Assembly: GCA_020744225.1 (NCBI GenBank)
Contig: JAGMWG010000013.1
Coordinates: 744,001 to 808,000 of the forward strand
Reading direction: 5' to 3'
From: Paraphoma chrysanthemicola
Lineage: Eukaryota > Ascomycota > Dothideomycetes > Pleosporales > Phaeosphaeriaceae
DNA length: 64,000 nt
Shown here: positions 13,763 to 25,457 of the stretch, one piece after another
How the letters are laid out: each line of letters opens with the position of its first letter
How positions within the stretch are numbered: the stretch's first letter is position 1
Position numbers and translations under genes: made by a program
Notes under the pieces: model-generated
Told to the model about the DNA's origin: nothing
The model's input: only the letters and a program-made list of their open reading frames with translations
The model's database searches: none

Positions 13763-16421
13763 ATGAAGGGCTTTAGGCAAAGGGTTGTAAGTCCTCCTTT
13801 ATCCCCTCGTGCTCCTTGGTGCCGGCCTGCGCAGCCTACCCCTCTCTGTGCGCAGAAGCTAACATGCTTAGCATGAACAGCTCTCACGGGCTAAAGAGGG
13901 TAACAAGTCATCTAAGAAGAAGGACTCGACCTCTGGCACCGCCTCGCCCTCGCAGGCTGCCTCCAACTCGCCCTCCAATTCTGCTCAGCCCACCCCGTCC
14001 TCGTCACAGACACAGCTCGCAGACGCGCGGAGCAAGATCCAGCAGCCCGCTGCAGACGGCGTCCAACCCAGCACTGGCTCGTTGCAGCCAGGCTCTGCTG
14101 GTCCCGCCGGCTCAACAGCTGGCGCGCCACAGTTTGGAGGGCAGCAGGGCGCCGCCGGCTCCAACAGCGCGGGTGCTCCCGGCGCTTCTGGCCCTGGCAC
14201 GCCCCATAGGATGGGACAGCCCCTGGCGCCGAGTGTCGTGATTAGCCCTAGTGCACCAGTATGTTGAACTACGTGCGCGCACCGAGTCGCAAAGCTGATC
14301 AGCAGTTCCAGCATATCCCTCCTCCTGGCGCGGCCGAGACCATGCCGGGTGATCTCGCGCCCCCTAAAGCCGGCCAAAAGTCGCTGATCTTTGATCGCCT
14401 CCAAGCGACGCCGAAGGATGCCATTGAAGGGATAAGGACACCCAAGAGGCAACACTCGTCGCGCTTCGACATCTCCGACCAGCGTCAGCGCGAACTAGAG
14501 AAGCTACCTGGATTTCACGAGGTGCCTCCGAACAAGAGAGAGGAGCTCTTCATGCAGAAGATCGATCAATGCAACATCATCTTCGATTTCAATGACGCCA
14601 GCGGCGACATGAAGTCAAAGGAAATCAAACGCCTTGCCCTGCACGAGCTGCTCGACTATGTCGCAAACAACCGCCAGGTCATTACGGAGAAGATGTACCC
14701 TCGAGTAGTTGAGATGTTCGCTAAAAATCTGTTTCGACCCATCCCGCCCCCAATGAATCCGCAAGGCGAGGCCTTTGATCCAGAGGAAGACGAGCCAGTT
14801 CTCGAAGTTGCGTGGCCGCACATTCAGGTCGTTTACGAGTTCTTCCTGCGTTTCATTGAAAGTCAAGATTTCAACACGAACATTGCCAAGGCATTTATAG
14901 ACCACAGCTTTGTTTTAAATGTGCGCAATCCGAAGCATCCCGATGAGATGTCGTTTGCTGACCTTGCGATAGCTGCTCGAACTCTTCGACTCCGAAGATC
15001 CACGAGAACGTGACTTTCTCAAGACCACCCTGCACCGTATATACGGAAAATTCCTCAACCTGCGTTCGTATATCCGCCGCTCAATCAACAACGTCTTCTT
15101 CCAATTCATCTACGAGACGGAGCGTTTCAACGGCATCGCCGAACTCCTTGAGATCCTCGGCTCCATTATCAATGGATTCGCGCTGCCACTGAAGGAAGAG
15201 CACAAACTATTTCTCACCAGGGTGCTCATTCCACTGCACAAGGTGAAGAGTCTAAGCATGTACCACCCACAGCTGGCGTACTGCATTGTACAGTTTCTGG
15301 AGAAGGACGCTGCTCTGACGGAAGAGGTACGTATTTCTCATCCGACTTGACGTATGCTGCTAATTAGCCACAGGTTGTGCTTGGTCTTTTGCGTTATTGG
15401 CCGAAAGTCAACAGCACCAAGGAAGTCATGTTCCTCAACGAAGTGGAGGATATCTTCGAGGTCATGGACCCTGCCGAATTCGCCAAGGTGCAGGAGCCGC
15501 TCTTCAACCAATTGGCGAAGTCTGTCGCCAGTCCCCATTTCCAGGTCGCAGAGCGAGCGCTTTACTTCTGGAACAATGAGTACTTCTGTAACCTTGTCAG
15601 TGACAATGTCGAAGTCATCCTGCCAATTATGTTTGCACCGCTTTATGAAAACAGCAAAGGACATTGGAACAGGTAAGTGTCTCAGTTGGTTGCCCAAAAT
15701 GTGTTGCTGATACTGCGTTTAGGACGATCCACGGCATGGTGTACAACGCCATGAAGCTATTCATGGAGGTCAATCCTCAGCTTTTCGATGACTGTTCGCA
15801 TGACTACGCAGAGTCGCAAAACAATGCGGATCAAAGAAAGCAAAGCCGACAAGATCGGTGGGACAAGCTTGCAAAGCTCGCTGAAGCACGTCAAAACGGA
15901 ACAGTCGCGAAGCCACCGTTGTCAACTTCAGCGGCAGCGTCGCCCATGCGCTTGGACGACTCGGACCCGTTAAGTCAAGGTCGGCTCGAAAACCTCCGGC
16001 TGCAGGATGATGCCTCAAGAGACAGACGGCCGAAGGAGTACGAACGACAGAGCAGCCAGACTTCGGTACGTTGATTCTTAAGTCCCTAGAACTCTCAGGA
16101 CGAGCATTCTTCTATGGCCGAATCAATGTACTCTTAATTCTATCCCTAGACTTCATTCTAGGCCCTTATTCTTGTTCACGAATCTGCATTCTGGGATCAG
16201 GTGGATCTGACTCGTCTCTGCTCGCGTCTTTGCAGCGCCGGCATCATACACAGCAAAATGAGCATCATGCATCGTCTGCGGCGCGGCGCTCGTCTGGTCG
16301 TCCGCGCAGCAACAGCGGTCACAACAACGTCGTCTCTCCGCGTACTGGGGCGCCTATGGGTAGAGTGCGGGCCAACTCTGGAGGAAATGCTCCTCGCGCC
16401 ACATCAAACCTTCTTTCATGA
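13763..16421 (+). CDS. RTS1: PP2A regulatory subunit B56 (Rts1/Par1-like)
   Basis: Regulatory B56 (B') subunit that directs protein phosphatase 2A to its substrates in cell-cycle, septation and stress control. Seven exons: 13763-13786, 13881-14258, 14312-14920, 14973-15326, 15374-15672, 15723-16065 and 16236-16421. All junctions keep frame; the product is 730 residues. Exon 1 encodes only MKGFRQRV and the next exon continues LSRAKEG. Residues 9-150 are a low-complexity Ser/Gln/Gly/Pro region. The B56 HEAT-repeat core follows from about 185 to 590, with the signatures LPGFHEVPPNKREELFMQKI, FEVMDPAEFAKVQEPLF and SPHFQVAERALYFWNNEY. The tail is Ser/Arg-rich and low-complexity. The last intron, 170 bp, is unusually long for this window. 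The final exon is the least certain, supported by frame and a TTGCAG acceptor. Confidence 0.94.
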
Positions 16422-17447
16422 GCCTAACACTCGGCAATACACTTCTCTTCCTTCTTCAAGTTTCTGCGGGCCTATGCGATATTGTATGGTAGTGGTGACA
16501 TGGCAGTTGTGCGTGGGATTTTTGGATCGGTCCCTCAAAAGCGGAGGGATTTCATATAGGTGTTTTTGGGATCGAGGACGATTACACCGGGCTTTCCTTG
16601 ACCCTGATAGATGTGGAATGTAAAAGATTGTTCCAAGCTCACGGCTGACACGAGAGTGATGTGTGAGGTTGCAAGCCCGGAGTGTGCCTCGGTATTCGGC
16701 ATCCTTGGCATCCGGCGATGACTTCCCCGTTGAACCGTCACTGCCCAATCAGGCAAACTCAAAAACATATGATGCCGAGCGATACCTTGGCTGGTCTTGC
16801 GTTCACGTGCTTCACTTTTGTGAAGAGCATGGGACGATGATTCTCTAACAAGCTACGTCATATCGACGCGGCCCCTTGGACGCAAACAGACCTGAAGATC
16901 GCGCGCTGGCGATGTTAGTTTGAACTGTGTGTAAGACTCGGCATATGTAAGTAAGCAGACCGCGGCGGTCAGATCACAAACAAAGAAACAGCAGAGTAGT
17001 ACAGCCAATCAAAGTACAAGCAATGGCCTCGGTCTGCACGGTGTCGTAATTTTTTGACGAGCAACGGCGCGTCTGCGGAAGACGCGGAGGTGTTGAGCCC
17101 TCATTTCCGACCTCCTTTCCGGCGTTCTTGTCCAGCAAAACATTGCGGCTCATCAAAACCTGCCTGTGCGCTACCACCACTTTAACTCGACGTCCTCTGC
17201 GCTTCTTAGGGGCCACTTCTGCTTTTCTTCACCCTTTTTTGTTGTCACTCCTTCGGCCCAGCTGCCACACTTTCGACTCCTCTGCGACTTCTCTACTCAC
17301 TCGAGTAAAGAAAGAGCTTTCCGACGCCTTGCGCAGATTCCGAGCGCTGCTGCTACAACATCGTAGCATTCTTGACGACTGCGAAATTTCGGGCACCCCA
17401 CGTCTACCATACTCGAGCGCCTGCAACCTCTGTTATCAGCATACACA
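16422..17447. other. Intergenic: RTS1 3' UTR and ELO promoter with pyrimidine-rich leader
   Basis: About 1 kb. The first part is RTS1 3' sequence. From about 17165 to 17446 the plus strand is markedly CT-rich, a common feature of leaders of well-expressed fungal genes, directly before the ELO start. The frames here lack recognisable domains. Confidence 0.6.
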
Positions 17448-18578
17448 ATGGGTCTCCCATCCTACATCAATTATGGCGTTCCTACGCTCGACCGGCCCTT
17501 TGGGCTCGAGCTGTGGCCCATTTTCGAGGCAGCCTTTGAGCCAATTGCTGGCTACAAACCGCAGGACTTCCGCTTCGTCCCCGGCGAGACGCCGCTCTCG
17601 ACCTTCAAGACGTGCGCAGTTACGCTTTTCACATACTACATTATAATTTTTGGTGGACGGGAGCTGATGCGCGAGCGCGAGGCGTTCAAGCTCAACTTCC
17701 TGTTCAAGGTCCACAACTTCTACCTCACCGCCATCAGCGGAATACTATTGGCACTCTTCGCTGAGCAGCTGATCCCAATCGTCGCGCGCAAGGGCCTCTT
17801 CTTCGCAATCTGCAGCCACGAGGGTGGCTGGACCGACAAGCTGGTTATCCTCTACTATCTCAACTACCTCACCAAGTTTGTCGAGCTCATTGACACCTGC
17901 TTCCTGTTCCTCAAGAAGAAGCCTCTCAGTAAGTTCCCGCAGCCCAAAGCCAGCCAGGCGCGTGCTAATCGAGACAGCCTTCCTCCACACCTACCACCAC
18001 GGCGCGACCGCTCTGCTCTGCTACACCCAGCTCATCGGTCACACTCCCGTCTCATGGCCCGTCATCACACTCAACTTGGCTGTCCATGTTGTCATGTACT
18101 GGTATTACTTCCAGAGCGCGCGAGGCATCCGCATCTGGTGGAAGAAGTACATCACCGTTGGCCAGATCACCCAGTTCGTCCTGGATCTTGGTATGAGCTC
18201 CACGCATTGTTCAACCCCTTTTCGCTAACGCAGTCGCCAGGTTTCATCTACTTCGCATCCTGGACCTACTTCACCAGCACCTACTGGCCCCATATGCCCA
18301 ACATGGGCAAGTGCGAGGGCGAGGAGTTTGCTGCCATCTCGGGCATCTGCATCATCACGTCGTACCTGTTCCTCTTCCTCGCCTTCTACTTCGCCACGTA
18401 CAAGAAGCCGGTGCCTAAGGGCCGCCGCAGGGCTACCAGCGCGTTGGTTGAGATGAAGGACGAGAAGGTACCCGGTGTCGTCGAGGTCCGCAGGCGCCTT
18501 TCTACAAGCAGGGTTGCTAACGGCGTCACGACAGGTGCGAGCCCCAACGGACGTGCCACCAGGAGCCGCAAGGCGTAA
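17448..18578 (+). CDS. Very-long-chain fatty acid elongase (ELO family)
   Basis: ELO enzymes are polytopic ER proteins that condense malonyl-CoA with acyl-CoA, the first step of each elongation cycle feeding sphingolipids. Exons 17448-17928, 17978-18190 and 18241-18578 (introns 49 and 50 bp) encode 343 residues, matching yeast Elo2/Elo3. Splicing restores the catalytic histidine box H164-x-x-H167-H168 (FLHTYHH) at the first junction. Other ELO marks are KFVELIDTCFLFLKKKPL just before it, and NLAVHVVMYWYYF and WWKKYITVGQITQFVLDL after it. Several hydrophobic segments fit a multi-span membrane protein. The tail is basic and Ser-rich (RRRLSTSRV...TRSRKA). I cannot tell Elo2-type from Elo3-type specificity. 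Confidence 0.95.
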   Translation: MGLPSYINYGVPTLDRPFGLELWPIFEAAFEPIAGYKPQDFRFVPGETPLSTFKTCAVTLFTYYIIIFGGRELMREREAFKLNFLFKVHNFYLTAISGILLALFAEQLIPIVARKGLFFAICSHEGGWTDKLVILYYLNYLTKFVELIDTCFLFLKKKPLSKFPQPKASQARANRDSLPPHLPPRRDRSALLHPAHRSHSRLMARHHTQLGCPCCHVLVLLPERARHPHLVEEVHHRWPDHPVRPGSWYELHALFNPFSLTQSPGFIYFASWTYFTSTYWPHMPNMGKCEGEEFAAISGICIITSYLFLFLAFYFATYKKPVPKGRRRATSALVEMKDEKVPGVVEVRRRLSTSRVANGVTTGASPNGRATRSRKA

Positions 18579-19943
18579 GCTCGGCGGCCTCAGCACAATG
18601 TGGGGATTGGCGCACCGAGATGGCGTTTGCTAGAGCGGCGTTCCGTGGGTGCACGCGAGCACGAGCATTATGGGCCGCATGGAAGCTATGTGCCCAGATC
18701 CAGAAGCGCCTCCGTGCGTCGAAGGTCGCATCCTAGACCATGTCCAGCTCTCGCACGCCGAACACAGTTCTCACAACCCAGACAATCGGAGCTCCCTCAG
18801 GGCCTGCTCCACCATTCCACTTCCTTGTCACACTACCACAACCCCCCGGCGGGGGGTTTCACCACCACATTTCATATTTCATTGTAATTGCTACGTCTCG
18901 CGGGGTCCTTCACTTTGGCTTAGCAACCCTGGGTGTCACGATAAAAGGTTCAAATAGGGTGCATGCATGCATGGGTCACATTCATGACTGAAACAAACAT
19001 ACTGGTGTTTTCGTACTGGCTGGGCATTTTGAGAAAGGCTGGTGTAGGCCTAGAAGGGAAATGGATGTAGGAAGGTAGAGAGGGGGAAGTAGGTGTATGT
19101 GTTAGACGTAATGCATAATACGTATAAAAAAAGCAGCACGCTTACCCAGTGACGTGATCCCGTGTTATATGGTTCTTTCTGAAAAGGATACGTCTCCATT
19201 CTGCCGTATATGTTCGACTACATCAGAGCGCAATTCAAAAAGTCCAATGCACATCGCATGAAGCCTCTCTCTTCCTTGCTCTATCGCCTTGAATGCCTAA
19301 TGCAATATACGCTATTGACGTCCTTCACTCGTGAGAAACGAGTAAACACTCAATACCGCCAACCATTCGCTAGTACACGAAACAAAGTGAGCATGTAAGA
19401 AACACGCTTGCAACAATGTGAATCATTCAATCTCGGAACCTCTGCATTTGGGAATGCACAATGGCTTGAGGGTTTGGATACCAGTGTTGGTTTTCAGATG
19501 TGCATCATGTCTGAATGCTCCGCTTGACAACATAAGCGTTTGCAAGCCGCATTACAGAGTGCTTCCTGCGATTAGGCATATACGGGATCTAGGCAGCGAT
19601 TTGCGCGAATGCGATGTAAGCTAGCAAAGCACATAGCATCACACCAAAAACTAGTTCACAAGTACGCAAAAAAACCCAGATTTTCTTGGTTCATTTTATA
19701 CTATGCCGATGCCATATCATGCCCAGTCTTGAACGTGTCTTTTTATGTTTGTGGTTTTTCGTGAATGCTAGTTGCGTTGGAAGTCGTGATGTCGTAATCA
19801 ATATGGACCACCTACCACCTACCACTCTTACCAACTCCTTGCTCAACCCCCGTTGAACAAGAGTGCATCTCGTCACACACTCCTTTCAAGACACTCTGTG
19901 ATACTTCCATCCAGCCCAACAATCTCATATTCTCACTCCACAA
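18579..19943. other. Intergenic: convergent 3' regions of ELO and the DDX60-like gene
   Basis: 1.37 kb between two converging genes, so mainly 3' UTRs and spacer. It becomes AT-rich toward 19100-19950. A strong GC hairpin lies at 18840-18858 (listed separately). The short frames here have no recognisable domain. Confidence 0.6.
18840..18858. repeat. GC-rich inverted repeat (hairpin) downstream of ELO
   Basis: AACCCCCC, a 3-nt GGC spacer, then GGGGGGTT form a perfect 8-bp stem 262 bp after the ELO stop, probably within its 3' UTR. The C and G runs could also form other structures. No function can be assigned. Confidence 0.7.
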
Positions 19944-22900
19944 CTAAGCCCACATCGTCCTGAATTTGGTGTCGAAATCCTCCTTCAAGGCCTTGAATGT
20001 CTTCAACACATCCAACAAGCCCTTGCCCTCCTCCCACGCCGGCGGTTCCTGGTCAGCATCATCTGCATCCCAGTCCTCGTCGACTTCATCGGACTCTGAT
20101 TCCTCGGCGTCGTCTTCCCAACTATCCATGACCTTCGCCTTCTTCTTCTTGACCTGGACAGGTAGATCCTGTTTGACAGGCCCATTGCCCGATGCAAGCG
20201 TCGTACCAGAAAGGTTCGTGATTTCACTCGCCGCGTCCGTGGGAAGGAATTTATCCTCACGGTCTTCCTCAGCCTCATCTCCACCGCCGCGGATGTCGAT
20301 GAAGTCGAGATCAGAGTCGGAGCCCAGGTTCATGAAGTTTGACAGCGAAGTCACGATGGTGGCAAGGACCATGCTGAAGTCGTTGAGCACGAACCAGATG
20401 TCACCACGCCGGATGCGGTTGGCGCTGATGAGCGCCGCAGGGTTCGAGTGGTTGAAGTAGTCGTACAGGTAGGCGTTGAGAGGGAGTTCCGAGTCCTCGG
20501 GGTACAGGCCAACGTGGGGAACGACGGCCTCTTCGAGGAACACGCCGGAGCGGCTCGTGCTGCAGAGATCGTGGATCGAGTCGAAGGTGTCGTCGTGACC
20601 GGAGAGTGCCACAAATGCGGAGCGAGCTTTGAGAGGGCCCTTGTGCGCCACGTGTTTCAGCGGCTTCGAGGACTCGCTGCCGACCTTGACTGCGGTCAGA
20701 GGAAGGGCGTTGTCGGGCTCCTTCACGTGCTGTTCAACATATGTTTGCACGTAAGCGGTAAAGATGTCTAGCGTGGACTTGTTGTGCCGACGCAGGATAT
20801 CGGCAGCCGCCTCAGGCATCTCGGGAAGGAATACGATCGATGGACTGCCCTTGACAACTTCTTGGACGAACTCCTTATCCGCCTGCCTGCAGTAGACGCG
20901 GCCGAACAAATGCGACATCGTCAACATAAGCTCGCGAAGAACGGCCTCTTGGTTTGTAGCGAATCTCGCACACAGCTGGTGGAAGTAGCCATCCTTGAGC
21001 AGCGCGTGGAAGGCGAAAGATGAGTTCTCCGTAAAGTAGAGGTGGCTCACAGCTCCTGCGAAGTTGAGCGGCGTGCCTTGCGCGTCCAAAAGGTGTTGCC
21101 TGCGCAAGTATTCAATCGAGAACCGAAGATGATGCAGAACAGTCAGCTTAGCTTCTTCGCCACCCAAGTACAATCGCGGCTGTGAGAGGAGCGCATTGAC
21201 CGAGCGAACGGCAAAGCGGGAATTTTCCGAGGAATGGAGCAATGTAAATAGACGCAGCACCAGAGTGGTTGTTATCGGGAAGTGACCATTGAGATCGGGC
21301 AGTCGAGAGCTGATGAGCTTGTGGATCTTGCTCAACGATACGCCGTGAAAGACAACATTTCCAAGCATGTCAAAGCCACGACGACCAGCACGACCAGCAG
21401 CTTGGCGGAAGTTGAGAGCCGTCAGGAAGACCGAATCTCCAGAGAAGACGACAGTCTTACAGGGCATGTTGATACCCAAGGCGAGAGTTCCGGTGGCGAT
21501 AATGACCCGCAGATAGCCTCGTCGGAAGAGCATCTCGACGCAGTACCTGTACTTGCGGTTCAGACCAGCATGATGGACACCAATACCTCGCCTGAGACCG
21601 TCGATCAACCATTCCTCGACTCCACGACGGCGCATCTGGTATGCAAAGTCTTCAAGCTCTTCCTGCGAGAGCTTCTTATTGTCGGCAAAGTGAAAGCCAT
21701 CGAGTGGCTTCTCGGGGTTGAAAGACGCAAAAGCGCTGACCTCCTGATTGGCTGCTTCCCTCATCTGGTCCTGTTTGGTCATGCCCTTGTTTGCGCCACG
21801 GACACCCTGCTTCTCGCGCCTAGCCATCTCCTTCTTCCATTCATCCCACTCTCGCAGCTTGTCTTTCCACTTAGGGCTAGTCTGCTTCCAGGACGCTTCG
21901 GCCTCAGTCAACTGCTTCATCAAAGTCTGGCACATCTTTTCACAGACTGCCCGGTCGTAGTTGAAGATGATACCTGGAAGAGCATCCTGCCGCTGTAGGT
22001 CTGCCAACAAGGGTAGAATGCTGTTTACATCATGCTTGAGTTCCATCTCATCGATCTCTGAGCCATCGTCATCGATGTCGCCTTGGATCGGCTCCTGCGC
22101 GATTTTCGTGATCGCTTGGCTGAGATCCTTGCGAACTTCCTCAAAAGGAGATGCATCGTCAGTCATCCATTTGGAGAGCACGGTCTTAAGACCGGCCTGC
22201 CAATTGATGATGTCAGCTTTCTTGACAACATCAGGTAAAATGTTGGACGGATCCAGCGATTTGTCCACCGGGAATTCCTTGGTCTGATACTTCGACATAC
22301 TCTGCCACAGTGTGAAGCAGTCTCGCGCCTCGAATGTCAGATCGGATGGCAGACCGCGAGTTCGATTTGTCAAACTTGCAACTGGATGCAAGAATGCGAA
22401 GTTTCCTTGTTCGTTCAGTCCGAGTTGAGCAAATGCGCGTTGCGTCGGCAAGGGCAGATAGTCGGCAGGATCCGGTCGCGTTGGTGGCGTGTAAATGAAC
22501 TTTCGGAGATCAGAGTATCGATGGGGATGCTGGACCATGACAAGTTCGTGTCCAGCGGCCTTTTGTGTTGACGCAAGCCAGTCGTTGAAAGCTTCGGCGT
22601 TGCCAATGGTTGCAGAGAGTGCAATGATAGGGCAAGGAGCCATAAGTAACAGCTGTTCCCAGATCAAGCCATCTTCCGCCTGACCAATACAGTGTACTTC
22701 ATCGAAGATGATCCACTTCACACGCTCCGACCAACTCTTAGCGTGACTTGGTGCAAGGAGCATTATTTGCAAGATATGCGGCACTGTGACTAAGATTTGA
22801 CAGCCAGTAGGATTGTTGATTCGGTAATCACGAGTGTGAATACCCCAGACCGAGTTGCTGTATTTGTAGTTCTTCGAGAAGCGCGCCTGAACTTCCGCAG

Positions 22901-25457
22901 CGATTTGGTTGACCAGCGCCTTTGTAGGGGCCACGTAAACTAGAACGTCGTCGTTGTTGGACTCTAACACCTGCTTCATCGCATAAAAGGATATGAAGGT
23001 TTTACCGGCCGACGTAGGCGCAATCACGAGCAAGCTGCGTCGAGCATCGATCTCGTCCAGCACCCGCCTCTGCCACGCATCAGGTTCGAACGGCACACGC
23101 GGATCTGGTGCAGAGTCCATTGTTCGATCGAAGTAAGGCCCGCAATGAAGCAGCTGGAAATGTTCGGGCGAGAGCTTTATGGCGAGGTCGGGAAAAGTTA
23201 TGTCCTGATTGAGCGCGAACAGGAAGGGCAGCTTTCTGTCGCCTTGTGCTGCTGGGATCTGCAGTGGTGGAAGCTGGAGCTGCTCGACCGTATCCTTAAG
23301 ACAGGCGTGTATTGTCTTTGTAACGAAAGGAAGATTGCAGAAAGACCGGACAGTATCGAAGATGAGGGCTGCAATATAAATGCTGTCGTCCTTGTCGGCC
23401 TTCCGGCAATTGATGATCCACATCTCCAGCAAAACATCGAGCATGTAGAGTCGGACTTCGGGTTCTAGAGTTTTGCGCTTGACTTCGCTGTTGAGACCGA
23501 CTAGATATTGTCTTGCTTTGTTGTAACGCGAAGCCAGATCGGTCTGTTTTTCGAGTCCCTCACAGAACACACCCCAAGCCTGGTATAGCTGTTTGGCCAT
23601 GTCTTCATCTTTGCGCTTGGAGCTTGCTGCAATGTCAGCTAACATGGCTTGCTTGGCAGCATTGATGTTCTTGCTGCTTTGTTTCGTCTGATGTTTGGGT
23701 CTCGAGTTTTCTGCCTTGGAGGGAGGCAGCTTCGCCACCTTGTCACCCATGGTGATTGTCTCTGGTTCGAGCACCTTTCCAACTGCGTTTGTCAAGCTGG
23801 CAGCATATGAAGTCATTTCAGCCATGAAAAACTGGTTTCGACGCAGTGCTTTCTTGGCAACTTTCGGATCCTTTTCGAGCTGATTCTTCGACTTTTGCTC
23901 GATCGGACGCTTGGCGTTGTGCCAATGAGACACTTCGCGGAATATGCTTGCCGAGGTAGAGTCGGCTTTGCCACCCGATTTACTTACTTTCAGATGTATC
24001 GGTCTGAGATGCTCATCAAATACAGGATCGGAGAAGGGTAAGAGCGAGTATGGGGCCGTGTCTGCTCCGTTGGTCTTCTCCCCCAATGGCGCCTCTGGGG
24101 CAGACTCATCGTCGAGATCTGGAATATCTTCTCCACTAAGATCTGCCGTAGCTTTACGCAGAACTTCGAAATGTGCTGTTTCCGAAGGGTACTGTACGCA
24201 ATAAGAGAGGAGGCGACCGTCAATGAGATCCGCAACATCGCAGGTGGTACTGCATGCGCTAATCTCGTCACGCCACGCTGCAGAGCTCAAGAGCTTGCGA
24301 GCCTCCTCGGCGAAGGTGATTATGAACTCCTGCACCTCCTCGGATACCTCTTGCAAATCTAGCTGGCGGTCAGAAAGACTGATCTCTGACAAGAGAGCCG
24401 CTTGGTTTAGCAAAGCGGTGACAAGTTCGTCCTCTTCCGTCGAAATTAGCTTCGCAGCGAGAAGCACAATCAGGTATTCACGCTCAGTCAATGATGACTG
24501 ACTACCTGACTTCGACACCACTTGCAAAGCCTTCCGCACGTGGTCAGGATTGATCACAGGATCCTGCTCGGTAGGTGCTGGTGTCTAGAACTCGGTTAGC
24601 CGAACGTTGAGAAATGCCCCTGTGCAACACTGCTCATCCATCTTGCGTAGCCAAACGACTATATCCACGCCCACAAGTAGAAATACACAGCGACGGACAA
24701 CCTGAATTGGTATCAGACTTACTGGTACCACAATATCCATCTTCCTTGAATGCTCGAGAATGGTCGTTATGACCTTCGTGTCTTGCCACTCGAGGCCGTT
24801 GATTAGAGCGGTGCTGAATCCGCGCTGCATGAAGTCGTAGATGAGAGTCCGGAAGGAAGTCTTGTGCGCCTTTTGACGATCACTCAAGGTTGCTTCCTCT
24901 TTTTGGAGAACATTGAGCTCTTTCTGTAGGATTCCACGCTTCCGAACGTCCTTGACTGACGCACCGTCATGACAAAGCACAAAGTAAATATCGGTCGTTC
25001 GGAGGTAGTCGAAAAATGTGTCTGTTGACGTTGATACAAAGCGGCGTACTTCAAGATCGGAATGTTGTGTTTGCAAGTTGACCTGCAGATGGCGAATGAT
25101 GGCAGCTCTGGCAAGAAGGTACTTCTCGCGAGTGACCGGCGTGGCGCCTTGAGGGATGCAAAGGTCTTGAGCATCGTCGAAAAAGGCGATGTGAAAATTG
25201 CATCGTCTTGATACTAGACCGTGGAGGTATTTCTCCACCGCATAAGAGGCATGCAGCAGCTGGAATCCTGGATCGAAGTCGAGCTGTTGGTCGCTGAAGC
25301 ACTGTAGCAGCAGCGACTCGCCGTGCACAAGAAAGCGTTCGCTGCCTGCAAAGTCGCCTACAAGGTCGACTCGGCGACTGTACAGTTTAGAATACCATTC
25401 TAAGATACGGCTGCTCGCTTCGCTCTGGGCACCGCTTTCTGTTGAGTTGCCCGCCAT
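19944..25457 (-). CDS. DDX60-like DEVH-box superfamily 2 helicase
   Basis: Related to animal DDX60/DDX60L, Ski2-like helicases linked to antiviral RNA sensing; fungal members have no assigned role that I know of. ATG at 25457; exons 25457-24723 and 24584-19944, joined across a 138 bp intron (GTAAGT donor, GCTAAC branch, TAG acceptor), give 1,791 residues against about 1,710 for human DDX60. Helicase motifs: Walker A APTSAGKT near 766-773, DEVH near 871, SAT, and QAAGRAGRRG near 1308. A long N-terminal region may be PIN-like: it has LVHGESLLL (44-51), where related proteins as I recall have an acidic DGDS-type motif. The C-terminus is acidic (EDDAEESESDEVDEDWDADD). The intron is in frame and its acceptor TAG is the only stop, so the junction is the weakest part of the model. 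GTG, not ATG, lies upstream at 25469. Confidence 0.88.

Noticed and set aside
21282..21998. Plus-strand frame of 238 codons
   Set aside because: Antisense to the helicase core of the DDX60-like gene; a shadow of its codon pattern.
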